DNA from: Byssochlamys sp. IMV 00236 | Lineage: Eukaryota > Ascomycota > Eurotiomycetes > Eurotiales > Thermoascaceae | Direction: 5' to 3' | Assembly (NCBI GenBank): GCA_001931875.2 | Contig: MSJH02000800.1 | Location: 62,001-126,000 of the forward strand | Length of the DNA: 64,000 nt | Shown: positions 32,629-45,300 of the stretch, piece by piece | Numbering within the stretch: the stretch's first letter is position 1 | Layout: each line of letters opens with the position of its first letter | Notes under the pieces: model-generated | The model's database searches: none | Told to the model about the DNA's origin: nothing | The model's input: only the letters and a program-made list of their open reading frames with translations | Position numbers and translations under genes: made by a program

Positions 32629-34860
32629 ATGGTGTCTTTCTCCTGCGAGGTGAGTTGGATACGGTCGAATCTCGTTCCTCTGCGCTCCAGCAGACGACCA
32701 TAATACGACTATAGTCAATATTTAAATCAGGCTGACGGCGATTCATTGGTTTAGGCGTGCGGTGATGTGCTCACCAAGAAGAAGCTCGATCCGCATCGGG
32801 GGCAGTGTTATGGCGCTTCCTTCACCTGCATCGATTGCATGGTCCACTTCCAGGGAACGGATTACAGGTCGCACACGGTACGACGATCTTTTCTTTCTTT
32901 TTTGTCTCTTGTCTTTTTACGTGGCGGTGCGATGGGCATCGTGCGTATCCAGGGTCTTAGCTAGGCATCGAGACCCGATCGTGGTGATTGGCGCCATATC
33001 CAGAATCTTGCAGGTCATTATTGCAGATGCCCATATATTCATGGGCACGCGAGAACAATGACGGCAATGCTGATTTGGCATCCGCCACCGCCCGATGCCT
33101 GCAGGAAAGCTGATGGTGGTTTGATTGGGCTTTGATGGCCCAATGCCATCGGCGACCCTGACATACGCGCATGTCGATGTCTGATTTCCTGCTAGTTTCT
33201 CTCATCGATTGGATATAATGGCTCAGGGCTAACAGTGAGATCGATGCGCCTGCAGTCATGCATGACCGAAGCACAGAAATATCAAGGTGCCCTTTATAAA
33301 GAGAAGCCGACCAAGCAGCAGCGACAGAAAGGAAAAAACCAAGCGACCTCAAAGCAGATCGCCCGTTCCAACGCTCGACCTCCCTACGTCGAAGACGCTC
33401 CTGATGCAGATGAACCGATCAGTCAACATCCTCCTCCACCCGCACCGAGTCCTCCGCCTGCGGCTACCGGCCCGTCCAAATCAACAACGGTGGCTACCTC
33501 CGGAAACGCTGTCAACGTCTTTGACTTCCTAGTCACTGACGAGACGCCAAATGCTTCAAAGGTCTCTCTTGGTGGAACCAAAGCGCAGATGCAAATGGTG
33601 AACCACGCGCCCTCCCTGTTCGAGCCCGGCAAGGCGCTGGCGCGATTGGATCAGGACGTCGATGATGAACATCGGGAGTATGATATTGCCTATGAGGAGA
33701 ATGGATTCTCCTACGGCGCGGAACCAATTAAGCCTTCTCTGTACCCGAACCAGACATCGAACATATCCATGGAGTTCATGACTCCTGCGCCGAAGAAGAG
33801 CAAAGACCGCAAGAGCTCACGCAAGAACCGACAGGCTTCCCCAGAGGATGGACAGATCAACACCACCAGTGACAAGAAGCGGAAGCGTGGCAATACCGAT
33901 GCTGCTAATGTCAACACTCCCCATGGGGAAGACACTCCGATGCTCGATGCCCCCTCCAGTGTCATCAACAATGCGGGCACTCCGGTACTGAACCACTCTG
34001 GGCTGACCGGAGGTCTTGATCGCATGCTTCGTTCAGATGCATCACCTACCCCCGACTACGAAGACTACAAAGATGAGCATGGCAATCGCCGTTTCCAGGA
34101 GCCTGTTTCTCCTCTTAGGCGCAGCCGTCGTGCTGATAAAGAAACCGCCAACGAGAATGGTCTGGGAATCTCCGTCAAGGGTAAAGCCGGACGGATTATG
34201 TCCATGTTCGGTGGCTCTGCCTTGTCCGGCAGCAGCGGCAGCTCAAACGAGCCTCCATCCAAGGCGCTCGTCCGCACTCGCCGGCGGAGCTCATCTGAAG
34301 AAGAGGAAGGCTCTCGATCCCTGGCCAAGGTGCACAAATCCAAGAAGACTCACCGTGTGCGTAATGCATCCGACGGTCACGTCATTTCTGAGCCGCGCAA
34401 GTCGAAACGTAAGACGAGTGTGCAAATCAACGGTGATGGCCATTACGAACTCTCCCGCCCCTCCCGCCGAGTCAAGATGATCGATTACCATAAGGACTCC
34501 GATCGCTCTCGTTCTCGCTCTCCCCGTGGTGAAGGTCGCTCTCATGGAGAGAACGACCGTCGGATGGTCGTCTACCGACACTCAAAGACCTCTGATGATG
34601 AACTTCTGCGCGAGAAGGCCCGCCACTTCCTTTCTCTAGTAAACAAGGGACCTGAAAGTGAGAGAGGGTGTTCTGTCCACAAAGCGCTGAAGAGATTCCA
34701 CCGGGACTTCCCCTCGCTCGCAGGATCTGAGGACGGCGACAGCGCACGAGGACGTGGGCGTGGACGCAGCCGAGACCGTAAGGCTGAAGATGAGAGGGAA
34801 CTGTTCCGCACATTGCGACTGAAGAGAAACGACAGAGGCGAGATAGTCGTTTTCTTCTAA
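32629..34860 (+). CDS. LYAR-type zinc-finger nucleolar protein, 582 aa, three exons
   Basis: Exons 32629-32649, 32755-32877 and 33256-34860. The 7-codon first exon gives MVSFSCE, completing the first zinc site with Cys6, Cys9, His21 and Cys25 (CEACGDVLTKKKLDPHRGQC); a second CxxC follows (FTCIDCMVHFQG), ending in SHTSCMTEAQKYQGALYK across the second junction. This is the LYAR C2HC module, known from nucleolar growth regulators in eukaryotes. The remaining 500 residues are disordered, with Lys/Arg clusters, SR-like stretches (SDRSRSRSPRGEGRSHGEN) and an RGRGRGRSRDR run. They close with a short block that looks conserved (ELFRTLRLKRNDRGEIVVFF). A role in ribosome biogenesis or nucleic-acid binding is likely by family. 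The second intron, 378 nt, is far longer than any other in this window (see findings). Confidence 0.88.
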
Positions 34861-35482
34861 GCGATCTACCATGTCTCGACTAATTGTCGCTCTTAAAAAA
34901 AGAGCCAGTGGTTATGTCTAAAAAGCAGGCGTTGGACACGTGCTATAAAAGACTAGGAGGAGCTTGGAGTGTCTAGTATCGGCTTGCTTTTCCATGTCAT
35001 GCGATTACGAGTCGAGTTTGCATGTTTGGTGTTCTGTTTCGATGTCTATGTTGTGATCCTGGTTACCCTTTTGCATATTGTATAGGTTGTCATATTCCCC
35101 AGCTCAGCATTGCATATTATGATTCATGTTCATCGCTCATAGGCCGTTGTCTTTGCAACTCGTCTTCGGTGTTTTCAAGTATGTGTATTAATGATGGTAA
35201 CTGCAGTTTTATATATACTGCTGAACGTGATGATGATACTACGAAATGATTCTTCTGGTCGTACCTAGGCGCCTCAAGATAACCATGCAAGTGATCTGTC
35301 ATATCGCATTTAACAGTAGTCTCTTTGGAGGTTACATCACAGGACCTCGAGGTCTTGTCTTTTTGATTAATGAGGAACCGACATGAGATTACTCCACCTT
35401 CACGCTCCCTCTGGATCCTAGATACGGGGAAGCAGGTAGATATCTGTCTGCTAGATCGTTGAAAATAACCGTTTTGCCTGTC
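34861..35482. other. convergent intergenic region, LYAR gene and NLR gene
   Basis: Contains the 3' ends of both genes; T-rich and AT-rich. I looked on the minus strand for further ankyrin-like sequence beyond the NLR stop codon at 35483 and saw none. Confidence 0.45.
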
Positions 35483-38400
35483 TTACCGGATTTCCCTGGA
35501 CAGCAGGAGTTGTACGATCTCCCTATATCCACCCGGATAAGCTGCATCCATGTAATCCATATCTGCCTCTTTTTCCAACAACATTTCAACAACATCATGA
35601 AGTCCCGTCATAGCGGCAATCAACAGGACATTAACGTAATTTTCGCCACTAAGTCCAGCACCGCTCTCTGCCAGCATTCGTACTATATCCCCGCCCTCCT
35701 CAATATATGCAACCTGCAAACCATGAGAACAACCTGCATTTCCCAATAATATTTCCGCGATTTTCGCGCGTCCTCTTTTGACAGCACCAGGCAAGGGATT
35801 TCCACGAATTGGATTCATCCCATTAATATGGGATATCTTTTTCAATAGGAGGTGTATGACCTTCTCATGTCCTCTTATGCAAGCAGCATGTATAGGACTC
35901 CAGTATAGCGCGGTGCTGGGACCTAAGTATTCGACATCGGCTCCTTTCGACAAAAGCAGACTAACAGTATCGTCATGTCCATTTGCTGAGGCATATATCA
36001 ATGCAGTTGTGCCGGTGTCATCTGGTCCACTTATACCGCTAGTAGATTCGGTGATCAGTCTCTCGAGAATGTTACTATGTTCATTTAAAGCTGCCAGGTG
36101 AATTGCGCTCATTTTGGGGGGTTCTTTGAGCTTTTCATGGGGCATGTTTGCATGCCAGAATAAAGGATACCAAAGTTGAAATCGGGATGCTGTGGGATCG
36201 TATAATTTGTATAGTAGATCAACCAGTGTTGACCCTGATAGAGTCGACGTATTCCGAACGTGATCGACCCAGTTCTCCGCCGCATATCGAAGGAAACTGT
36301 GAGCGTTGGGCTCTTGTTGAGATCTAGAATCTTCTATGTCATCCATCAATAGATATCGGACACAGATCTCTGCCATTTGACTCTCGGCATCGTCCAAAGA
36401 GAAGTGATATGGAGAGCTGGCTGTAGGCTGATTGTAAAGGAGAAATTCCCTAGCAGTCTGGTGAATCAGATATATCTTCTTATCTGCTATATAGACAAAC
36501 AGGCCACACAGGTGCCGTATCTTTTTGTCTAGCCCTTGCACATCCAACCGAGCCTCATTTGCAGTCTGTGAGTCGGATGAGATAGCTATACCCAAGGCCA
36601 TAGCCATCTCCTCCAAGGTCAGGGGACGCCGCGCAGCAACTATTATTTGCAAAATCTTCCGTGCCGTTTGTTCCTGACCACCTGGCACTCGGCTGAGAAT
36701 CATTTCATATGCTGTATTCACCGAGGAAGGAATTAGCCGAATTGGCACCTTGTCTGGCCGAAGGCTATTTCGGAAAGTAGCGCAAATGTTGTCCATAGCT
36801 GAGCATAGCCACAGATATGTCCGGTGTTCCATTCCAAGGAGCCGTTTCTCAATACTTTGCGCCACATCGTGTCGCAGAGATAATGTCGTGGCCAATTCTT
36901 CCACCCTTAATTTTATCACGAGATCGATTTCGTGATGGATCTGGTCGTTCTCCATCTCACCACGAAGGTGGATATCAGGGAAAGCAATCGTTACAGATCG
37001 GAAGCTTTCTAGGATCCTATCGTATGGGCGAGTGGTAACCAGGAATTTTAGTTGCGACTCCTGGGGCGAGGAAGCGGCACTATGGTAGAAGTCCTTGAGC
37101 TTTTGAATTAGGCGACTTTGATCAGCGTCATGGCATTCATCAAGCGCATCGAACACGCAGATAATAGCGCCGGAACATGCTGGATCAGATGTCGCCTCGA
37201 GAAGTATGCGCCAGAGTTGATCGACTTCTTGTTGGATTCTAGTCCCGTTTTTCTTCCAATACGGCAAAGCATGCCGCAGTAGCTCCGGCTGTTGTTCGAA
37301 CAGCTGATGGAGGACAGCACATAGCGCACTGGAAAGGTTGTTTTGTTTATCGTTATCCTTGAAGAAGAAGTAACAAACAGACACCGTCGCCTCTAAACCC
37401 ATGAACTCATCCTCGATCAACGACCTGGCCAGAACTGACTTTCCGCAACCGGGATCAGCTGATATCAATAGGAGATCATTGCATTTACTCCCAAGCCAAC
37501 GAAGATATCGTTCGTCCTTCAACACCCACCGGCACGTTCCTTCTACTCGGTCAGGATTGATGTTCTTGAACTGTTCATATGCTGATGTCTTGAACGCTTG
37601 GTGACAGCGCTGTTGTTGCTCTGCCAAATGAACCGATATGTACTCGCCATGGTGATGTTTTAATTGATCAAACATTCTTTCCAGCTCACCTTGCATACTT
37701 TCGAGCTCACTTACCATTTCTGCAGCCAGAGTTTAGTTTGGTATAAGCCACATCATTGTTTGATATTGGATCTTCAGACTACTCAACCAAAAGGAAATTG
37801 TTCCCTTTGGTCATCCTGGATCCTGGATCTAACATTTGATATAGTATCGACGGGGAATTGACTTACTGCACACCTCCTGCGCTGACTTATGACCGGAAAC
37901 TTGTCCCCGCGGCATATATCCAAGCAGTTCTTTCGCATATGCAGCGGCTGCCAGCGCAGCATAGCCTTGCCAATGTGTATTCTTGTGCTCATCGGCATAA
38001 TCGCAGATCCCGCAGATAACTAGACAAGGAAAGGCGCGCATTACACCTGCTGCTTGCGTTTCAACGCATAGTGCGCGAGTCTCTTGACGCAGCTGCTCCC
38101 TTGTCGACCCACGCTTTATATCAGCATCCCCCGATGCAATGATCCCATAATGTGGTAGCGGATCGTTCTCCCCGCGTTCAGGCCTTATCTCCTCCCGTTC
38201 TACTGAAGACCAATTACAGTCAGTAGCGGAAGCAGTATGATCGTTATTTATTTTGAATAACCGATCACTTCGTGGGTCAGGACGACTGAAAATCTTTCGT
38301 AGTTGTTCAGTTCTGTTGATCGTCTTTTCCATGTACCCCGGATAACGAGGATCATCAGTCAACATCACCCCCCTCATACTGCTAACTGCAGTCAATAAAG

Positions 38401-38842
38401 CTGGTGGAGGGCTATTTAGACTTCCTTTTCTGCAGAACCCGCGACCTGCTTCGAGCTTCCCTATATCGTACTGAAGGACGCCACCGCAAGTGTCCTCGGG
38501 ATAACTGACAACAATGTCACCAAGCCGTATATCATGTGTTGCTGATGGAATTCCTCCGCCGACTCCAACAACCAACCCGACCCTTAGTGACATGGAAAAT
38601 GTCCGGACCATGTTATTTGCGACCGTGGCAGCCGAACTTATCCCATACCGCCCGTGTGGCAGACAAGCAATGACAACATAGTGTACACCAATCTTTCCCA
38701 GGGTGTATGAATTCGTATCTGCGCTATCCTGCTCCTGGAGGGTGCCGAAGTTCTCATCGAGCATCTCAGTTGCCGCCGCCATTTCAATAGGGAGGGCACA
38801 TATCCAACCGATTTGAAACTCTTCTAGTGCGGGGCAAGGCAT
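35483..38842 (-). CDS. fungal NOD-like receptor: PNP_UDP - NACHT - ankyrin, 1070 aa, two exons
   Basis: Exons 38842-37867 and 37719-35483 joined over a 147-nt intron (GTAAGT...CTGCAG), phase 1. Residues 8-310 are a purine/uridine-phosphorylase-like domain (FQIGWICALPIEMAAA at the start; glycine motif VVGVGGGIPSA; CLVICGICDYADEHKN near its end). A helical linker follows (KMVSELESMQGELERMFDQL), then a NACHT NTPase with Walker A ADPGCGKSVLARSL at about 413-425, Walker B ICVFDALDECHD at about 511-522 and the sensor-like LKFLVTTRP. A winged-helix-like part contains RRPLTLEEMAMALGIA and YLIHQTAREFLL. From about residue 862 to the end there are four to five ankyrin repeats. Family knowledge: this layout is one of the common fungal NLR types, tied to non-self recognition and regulated cell death; the ankyrins sense, NACHT oligomerises, the N-terminus acts. 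Both Walker motifs are intact, so it looks functional. The last ankyrin repeat is shortened. Confidence 0.93.
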
Positions 38843-39787
38843 GGTTATCGTAAGTATCTATTCGGAAATATCTCGTGGTTTTATTAAGCAAACCAAATAC
38901 TCTAGCTAGACAAGAATTGAATAGGTCAAAATGAAGAAAATAAAACAAATTGCATGTATTGGAACAGAAATTGGAGAACGTAAGGGTTCTTATCGTGTAG
39001 CTACACTGCAGACATGGGACTGGATGAGAGGCGTTTAAATGAGCTAGGCTACAACTGATTGGACAATATGATACAAGGCATGCATGCAGCAGGGCTTGAG
39101 AGGTCGTTGCCAATGAAGCTGTAGATACGCAACTCCTGTCTATGGTTCCAACAGCGATATAGACTTGTATTGGTTGAACCTCGAGAAATAGCCGCCTGCT
39201 CAGCCATGCTCTGCCCGGAAGTCCATGCGCCTAACAGCGTTGATAGGCCGCCTCATGCCAGCTGAGAGCGACTGCGCCCAATGTTTGGCGCTAAGTCAAA
39301 TATCCGTGTTGTCGAGAGGTAGTTGCCTTTCGGCCAAGGTTGGAGAAAATAGCGGTGCTGACCATTTATACCGTAAGCTACCTATTGTCTCCAAAGCTTG
39401 AGTTGTACTTACCTACGGGGCAGTGCAGCAATAGTTGCATAGGTATCGAAGGCGGTTAGACATGAGGCTAACTACCTAGGTATTTAGTGCACTTGACAGC
39501 ACACCGTTTCTCTCGAAGATGTCCTGAAAGCGCATAAATTGGAAGCCCAGGATCTTCGCATTTCCATACTTCCAGGGCTCGTGATTCAACGCTTTCTATG
39601 CCCTAACATGCCCTGTAAACATGTCGGGCGACTTCGCTCTATCGAAAATCCAAGTCGAGTCCTCAACATGGAAGCCCCAATGTCAATGCAGCGACCGTAC
39701 TATGAAATATCGCCGACACGGTAGTGATATTGTCTAATAGCCCCATTTGCCTATCTGTCCACCATCCTAATAGCGTCTCAGGGAACG
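38843..39787. promoter_or_regulatory. shared upstream region between the NLR gene and the CorA-like gene
   Basis: The two start codons are 945 bases apart and point away from each other. The region is of ordinary composition with A/T-rich patches near the NLR start. I see no clear TATA box or long inverted repeat. A 61-codon frame at 39539-39724 has no start context and was not called. Confidence 0.5.
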
Positions 39788-41262
39788 ATGACTGGGAAGA
39801 ACACACTTCCAGTCTATGTAATACGATCCGGGTAAGTCTGTGCCTAAGCGGATGCTCTGCAAGGTATTAACAGATAGCAACAGGTTGTACAATCATACTC
39901 CAGCGCCGTGGTGTGAGTTTCCCGCCTCGTGGGGAGCTGCGATCAAGTTGACTGACAATATTTCTAGATTCGGGTCCTCGAAAGAAATCAAAACCTGCAA
40001 AGAGTTGGAAGGTAGTTCTTTCTTTTGCAAAGGATTCTGGCCAGTCATTCTCGACGATCTGAATGGATCTTTTAACTGCAAATATGAAGTGGATGAAGAA
40101 GGTGATGTGACAAAACACAGTTAGTGACCCTATTCTTTGCAATAGCTAGGGCTCGTTCTTATGGACTGCAGTTTCCTGGAGCTGTTTCAAAATCAAAGAA
40201 GTCCAGAAAGCTGGTACATTATCGGAAGTCTGTTATGATTGGTCCCAAGTTGCAGTTCTTGTCCAGTTTGAGCCAGCAACAGGCCGCCAGACGGTCTTCT
40301 TCCTTGATCTTCCAGCAGACCGAGAATCTCAACTACGCCAATCGATAGACTCCACTTTTGAGGGCAACCCTTATATATGGCACGCTCTTTTCATGGAACA
40401 GGCCAAGGAATTGTATGATAAGGCTATCTGGTCCGTACGACATCTTGTACGGGACGTAGAAAAGGTCCGTGTCACTTACTGTTTCGACTACTAGGGGTGC
40501 TAAATCTGAAATTCGCAGGGACGGAACAGAAAACCTCCGATTGTGCTTGATTTCCCGGACCTACATGATATTGCAAGGCATATTTCTCACGTAAACGAAA
40601 TTCTGCAAGTGGCAGAACACACAGCACAGCGCATTGTGCATGAACAAGCCACCTGGATCACCTGGAGGGAAAAAACAGATGTATCCCAGAGAGATCGCAT
40701 GCGCTGGATCCAAAACCAGCAAGATCTCCTCTTCTTCACGAAGGAAATCCATTGTCTGAAGACGAGGTCACGATCTTTAGCTGAACGTATGCAAAACGAG
40801 ATCAATCTGGTAAGTAAAAGAAAAAGAAAAAGCCTATTTTGTTCCCTATCCCTGTGACTGACTTCAGGCTAGGCATTCAATCTAGTCTCGCGGGACATGG
40901 GAAAAAGCGCCCAAGGTGATAATGCAATCATGAAAACGATTGCACTTGCGAGCTTCATTTATCTCCCAGGGACATTTGTTTCTGTGAGTTTTGGTATGCC
41001 ACTGCTTTTATGAAATCTCTGCTCATAGTATCAGGGTCTTTTCGGTTCAAACTTCTTCAATTTAGATAGTTCAAATGGCCAAACGGTATGGACTGTTTCA
41101 AACAATTTTTGGCTATACTGGGCTATTACGATTCCTTTAACGTTTGGCACGGTGATGATATGGATAATATGGCATTATGTACCAGGTGTTAACAACTCAG
41201 TAAGGCGCATTTGGCGTCGGACAACCTTCAATTCGAACACGGATACCCCAGACATGTCATGA
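39788..41262 (+). CDS. CorA-like two-span membrane protein, 394 aa, six exons
   Basis: Exons 39788-39831, 39884-40101, 40172-40464, 40519-40809, 40873-40983 and 41035-41262; introns of 51-70 nt, all GT-AG and in phase. Donor 3 (GTCCGT) is weak. The N-terminal 250 residues form a soluble alpha/beta-looking domain (ending near VRHLVRDVEKGRNRKPPIVLDF). A long helical region follows (HDIARHISHVNEILQVAEH through RSLAERMQNEINLAFNLVSRD), as in the CorA stalk. Then come TM1 (KTIALASFIYLPGTFVSGLFGS) and TM2 (LYWAITIPLTFGTVMIWIIWHY), joined by a short loop. The canonical GMN is replaced by GSN in FGSNFFNL. Fungal genomes carry many such GMN-less CorA-like proteins of unknown role; Mg2+ transport should not be assumed. 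It is the divergent neighbour of the NLR gene. Confidence 0.83.
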
Positions 41263-42359
41263 TGTCCTTGGCATAAACGCACAGCGGCTGTTGAAGAAGT
41301 CACTATTCCATTGGGTTTGCACGGCTGTTTGAGATCCTGTGATGGCATGTTTTGTCTCTGGTACGTGGGTTAAGTTGAGGAGAAGTGGTTTTTGCTAATA
41401 TATATATATTTCGTTTTTTTGGAGGTATATGGCGTTATACCCCCGAGTATATTCTGGCATATGAATGATATCTGCTTTTCTTCTGGTGTTATCTGATATT
41501 ACCCTTCACGTATATATGGAATTTCTGGCTTCAGCTATATTGTGGCGAAGACTGAGGCGCCAAACACAAGGAGTCAAAACTACTGCAGTACCTAGTGTAT
41601 CCCTTGAACGAGTGAATTAGGCAGCACAAGTTGTGTTATCGCCGCGTATTCGAATATCGAACTGAATAGGATACCGCACAAAGCAGTATTTAGGCATGTC
41701 CATCTAGTGCCATGGCTATTCCTTCATCAATGCAACCTAAGTCCAAATCTACGGCGGATATCCGTATCCGCATCCTTTCTAAGACAAGTGACTCATACTT
41801 TGTGTATAAATAGTAGAACATAATTGTAATCAATTGTAATAATGACTCAAAGATAGAAGATGACTAAATAATAATGGTAGTTAACTGGTTAGTTAACGTA
41901 TCGGATCATCCATCGCTTTAACTTTTTCTGCCCGAAAACATCGGCGCCACCGCCGGCAAAACAGACGGGCCGTTCTCCGAGATCCCACCAATGACCGGCC
42001 GTCATTCGCGGACATAGGCGTTAAGCTGCCGCCACCTGCCTGGAACATCTCAAAAGTGCTTGAGAGCACCTCAAGCTCAGCTCTGCTCTTCCTCCTTCCA
42101 TTCCTTTCAAGACAGCTGCACGGCACGCTGGTAATCCCAGAACGTCAATATCAAGCACTGGGTCAATCTATATTGCCGTTGAAGCCGTCACTGTGCGTTA
42201 TCCCTCTCGAACGGATAATCCAGTTAGTCCTCTCAACACGGCCGACCCCGCCTGAAGAGGAGTGAGATACAACAGTTCGTGGACCGCCGAACAGCAAGCC
42301 CTCGAAGGGCCGCAGAAGTGGAGGGGTTATTGGATCGTCGGTCAAGCGAGTATCACATC
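41263..42359. other. intergenic region
   Basis: 3' flank of the CorA-like gene and promoter of the NFX1-type gene. AT-rich to about 41890 (TATATATATATTT near 41398), then more GC-rich. The frame of the next gene is open from 42279, but 42360 is its first ATG. Confidence 0.5.
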
Positions 42360-45300
42360 ATGACAACTGAAGTGGCACGAGTTGCAGACCATGGCCGTCC
42401 GAGGGCACCAAGAGCGCCCAGGCGCGGAGGCAGAGGTCGCGGAGGTCGTGCGGTGAACGACAACACATCGCGTCCAGAGTCAGCGTCACAGACAAACCCT
42501 GTCTCGCAAACATCAGCACCGCAAACCGACACTGCTGTATCAAGGGAAACACAAGGGTCAGCCGAGACGTCCAGAAGACGGAGACCAAGAGGGAGAAGAG
42601 GAGGTAATGGTGGCAACGGTGGCCGGGCAGAGCAGACAGAACAGCCTCCAACGCAGAGACGGACAGATACTGGAGGCGGAGATCGGAGGACACCTAGAAA
42701 TAGAGGTTCTGCCGTGGTCGGTGGGAGGAAGTTTGGAGGACAACTGACGAGACACGGGGCTACTGACGAAGAGGGATCTGTGGGCGAGGGTGGCCATCAG
42801 AACCATACAGAGCAGGATGCAGGACTGAGGGCGGATGCGCCAGAATTTGTTCCTGGGCAGACGGTAGCGCCTCCAGGTGGTTCCGACTCGACCTCGAAGG
42901 GGAAATCAAAACCGACGCCATCTCGATCGAGACCACCAAAGGTGACAACCAAATCGACTGCGGAGGATATCACCACTCGAATCCATGAAGACATCTCCCA
43001 CAATCTCTACGAGTGCCCAATCTGCACAAACGAGCTGGGCAGCAAATCTCGTGTTTGGTCCTGCAGACTCTGCTGGACGGTATTCCACCTGAGTTGTATT
43101 AAGAAATGGTCAAAAAATGAAGGTTCTGCTTTCCGCAATGACCAGCAGCGACAACAGGATGGAGAAGACGAGACTAACACCCCGCGCCAATGGCGTTGCC
43201 CCGGCTGCAATCTCCCCCAGGACACTCTGCCAACGACATATTCTTGTTGGTGTGAGAAGGAGGTCGACCCTCGTTCGCTGCCCGGTCTGCCTCCACATTC
43301 ATGTGGACAGACCTGCTCTCGTCCCAGGCCAGGATGCCCACATCCGTGCGATTCGATCTGTCACGCAGGTCCCTGTCCTCCATGTACTGCCATGGGCCCG
43401 ACTCTGGACTGTTTCTGCGGGAAGAATTCATCTACGAAACGCTGCGTCGAGACTGACTATGTCAATGGATGGAGCTGTGGTCAGATCTGCGAGGACCTGC
43501 TGCCGTGCGGAGAGCATACCTGCCCCCGGCCCTGCCACGAAGGACTTTGTGGCGATTGTGAGGTAAAGGTGCAGACAAAGTGCTACTGTGGAAAAGTAGA
43601 GACGGAGATGCTATGCAGCTCCAAAGAGGAGGAGATTCCAAGTGCACAACTATCGGATGATATGTCCCATACGGAGGAATGGATTGGATCCTTCCGCTGT
43701 GGAGAAACGTGCAATCGCCCGTTTGACTGCGGGGTGCATTTCTGCCAGAAGGATTGTCATCCCCAGGAGGCTACGGCCGCCCATTGCCCGAGATCTGCAG
43801 ATGTTATCACTAAATGTCCTTGCGGCAAGACGCCGTTAGCTCAGATCCCTGGATTTTCTCCGAGAACGTCCTGCGAGGATCCCATCCCGAACTGTCAGGA
43901 GGCTTGCGGAAAGCTGCTACCGTGTGGCCATCCATGTCCTATGATTTGCCACACCGGCGCATGTCGGCCCTGCCTGCGCATGGTCAAGATTCAATGTCGC
44001 TGTGGCCGCAGTTCATTTGACAGTGTCTGTCACCAAGGCTCGGAAGAGCCGCCTCAGTGTTTCCGTATCTGCAAGGCTACTATGAATTGTGGTCGTCATA
44101 CGTGTGCGGAACATTGCTGCCCAGGGGAGCGCAAAGCTCTTGAAAGGCAGGCGACTCGGCGAAAGCTGCGGTCGTTGAACTCGACCACTCGTCCTGACGA
44201 TGATATCGAGGCGGAACATATCTGTACCAGGGTTTGCGGTCGATTGCTCAAATGCGAGAAGCATACGTGCCCAGAGTTGTGTCACAAAGGGAGTTGCAAT
44301 ACCTGCCGGGAGGCAATCTTCGATGAAATCACATGCAACTGTGGTCGATCCGTCCTTTATCCTCCCTTACCCTGTGGTACCAAGCCACCGCCCTGCCGGT
44401 TCGATTGCGAGCGACCCAAAGCTTGCCATCATCCACAGACACCCCATAACTGCCATACTGATGATGAGAGTTGCCCCAAGTGCCCTTATCTGACGGAGAA
44501 GAAATGCCTCTGTGGGAAAAAAGACCTCAAAAACCAGCCATGCTGGCTGGTAGATGCACGGTGTGGCTTGATTTGTGGAAAACCATTGAAATGTGGCTCC
44601 CATACATGTCAGAAAGGTTGTCACCGGCCAGGCGATTGCGAAGATGCTACGGAGCCGTGTCGCCAGCCCTGTGGAAAGACCAAGTCGCTCTGCGGCCATG
44701 CTTGTGTAGAACCTTGCCATGCGCCTTATCCTTGTCCGGAGAAGACACCGTGTTCCACCAAGGTCACTGTAACATGTGCTTGTGGACGTTTGCGACAGGA
44801 GAAACGCTGCGGCGCCGTCAAAGCATCTATTTCAAAGGGTCAAGTGCAGCAACAGCAGCAAGCCCCTGCGTTGACTCCTTTGAAATGTGATGATGAATGC
44901 GCGCGTTTGGAGCGTAACCGCTCCTTGGCGTCGGCATTGAAGATCGATATCGACCCATCCACAACTTCCGCCAACGGTCCTTCTCCGCATATTACTTCGA
45001 GTAATCTGCCATACTCTGCAGAAACACTTGACATGTACATCCAGCTTTCTTCGTCTTCAACTTTGTCAACGTTGCAGAGCTACGAATCAACCCTTCATTC
45101 CCTTGCCATCGGCACTACACAGCGTTCTGTGCGTTTCCAACCTGCAAAAGCACCTCTTCGAGCATTTGCCCACTCACTGGCTGCCGATTGGGGCTTCGCC
45201 ACGGAGAGCTTCGATCCGGAGCCACACCGACACGTCTTCGTCTTGAAACCTACATCCTGGACCCCGCCAATTTTCGGGTTCGGCAACGGTTCGTCTATGG

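Noticed and set aside
42279..42359. Extension of the NFX1-type protein to 42279
   Set aside because: Begins with GTG, not a normal start in fungi; the ATG at 42360 is the first in frame.
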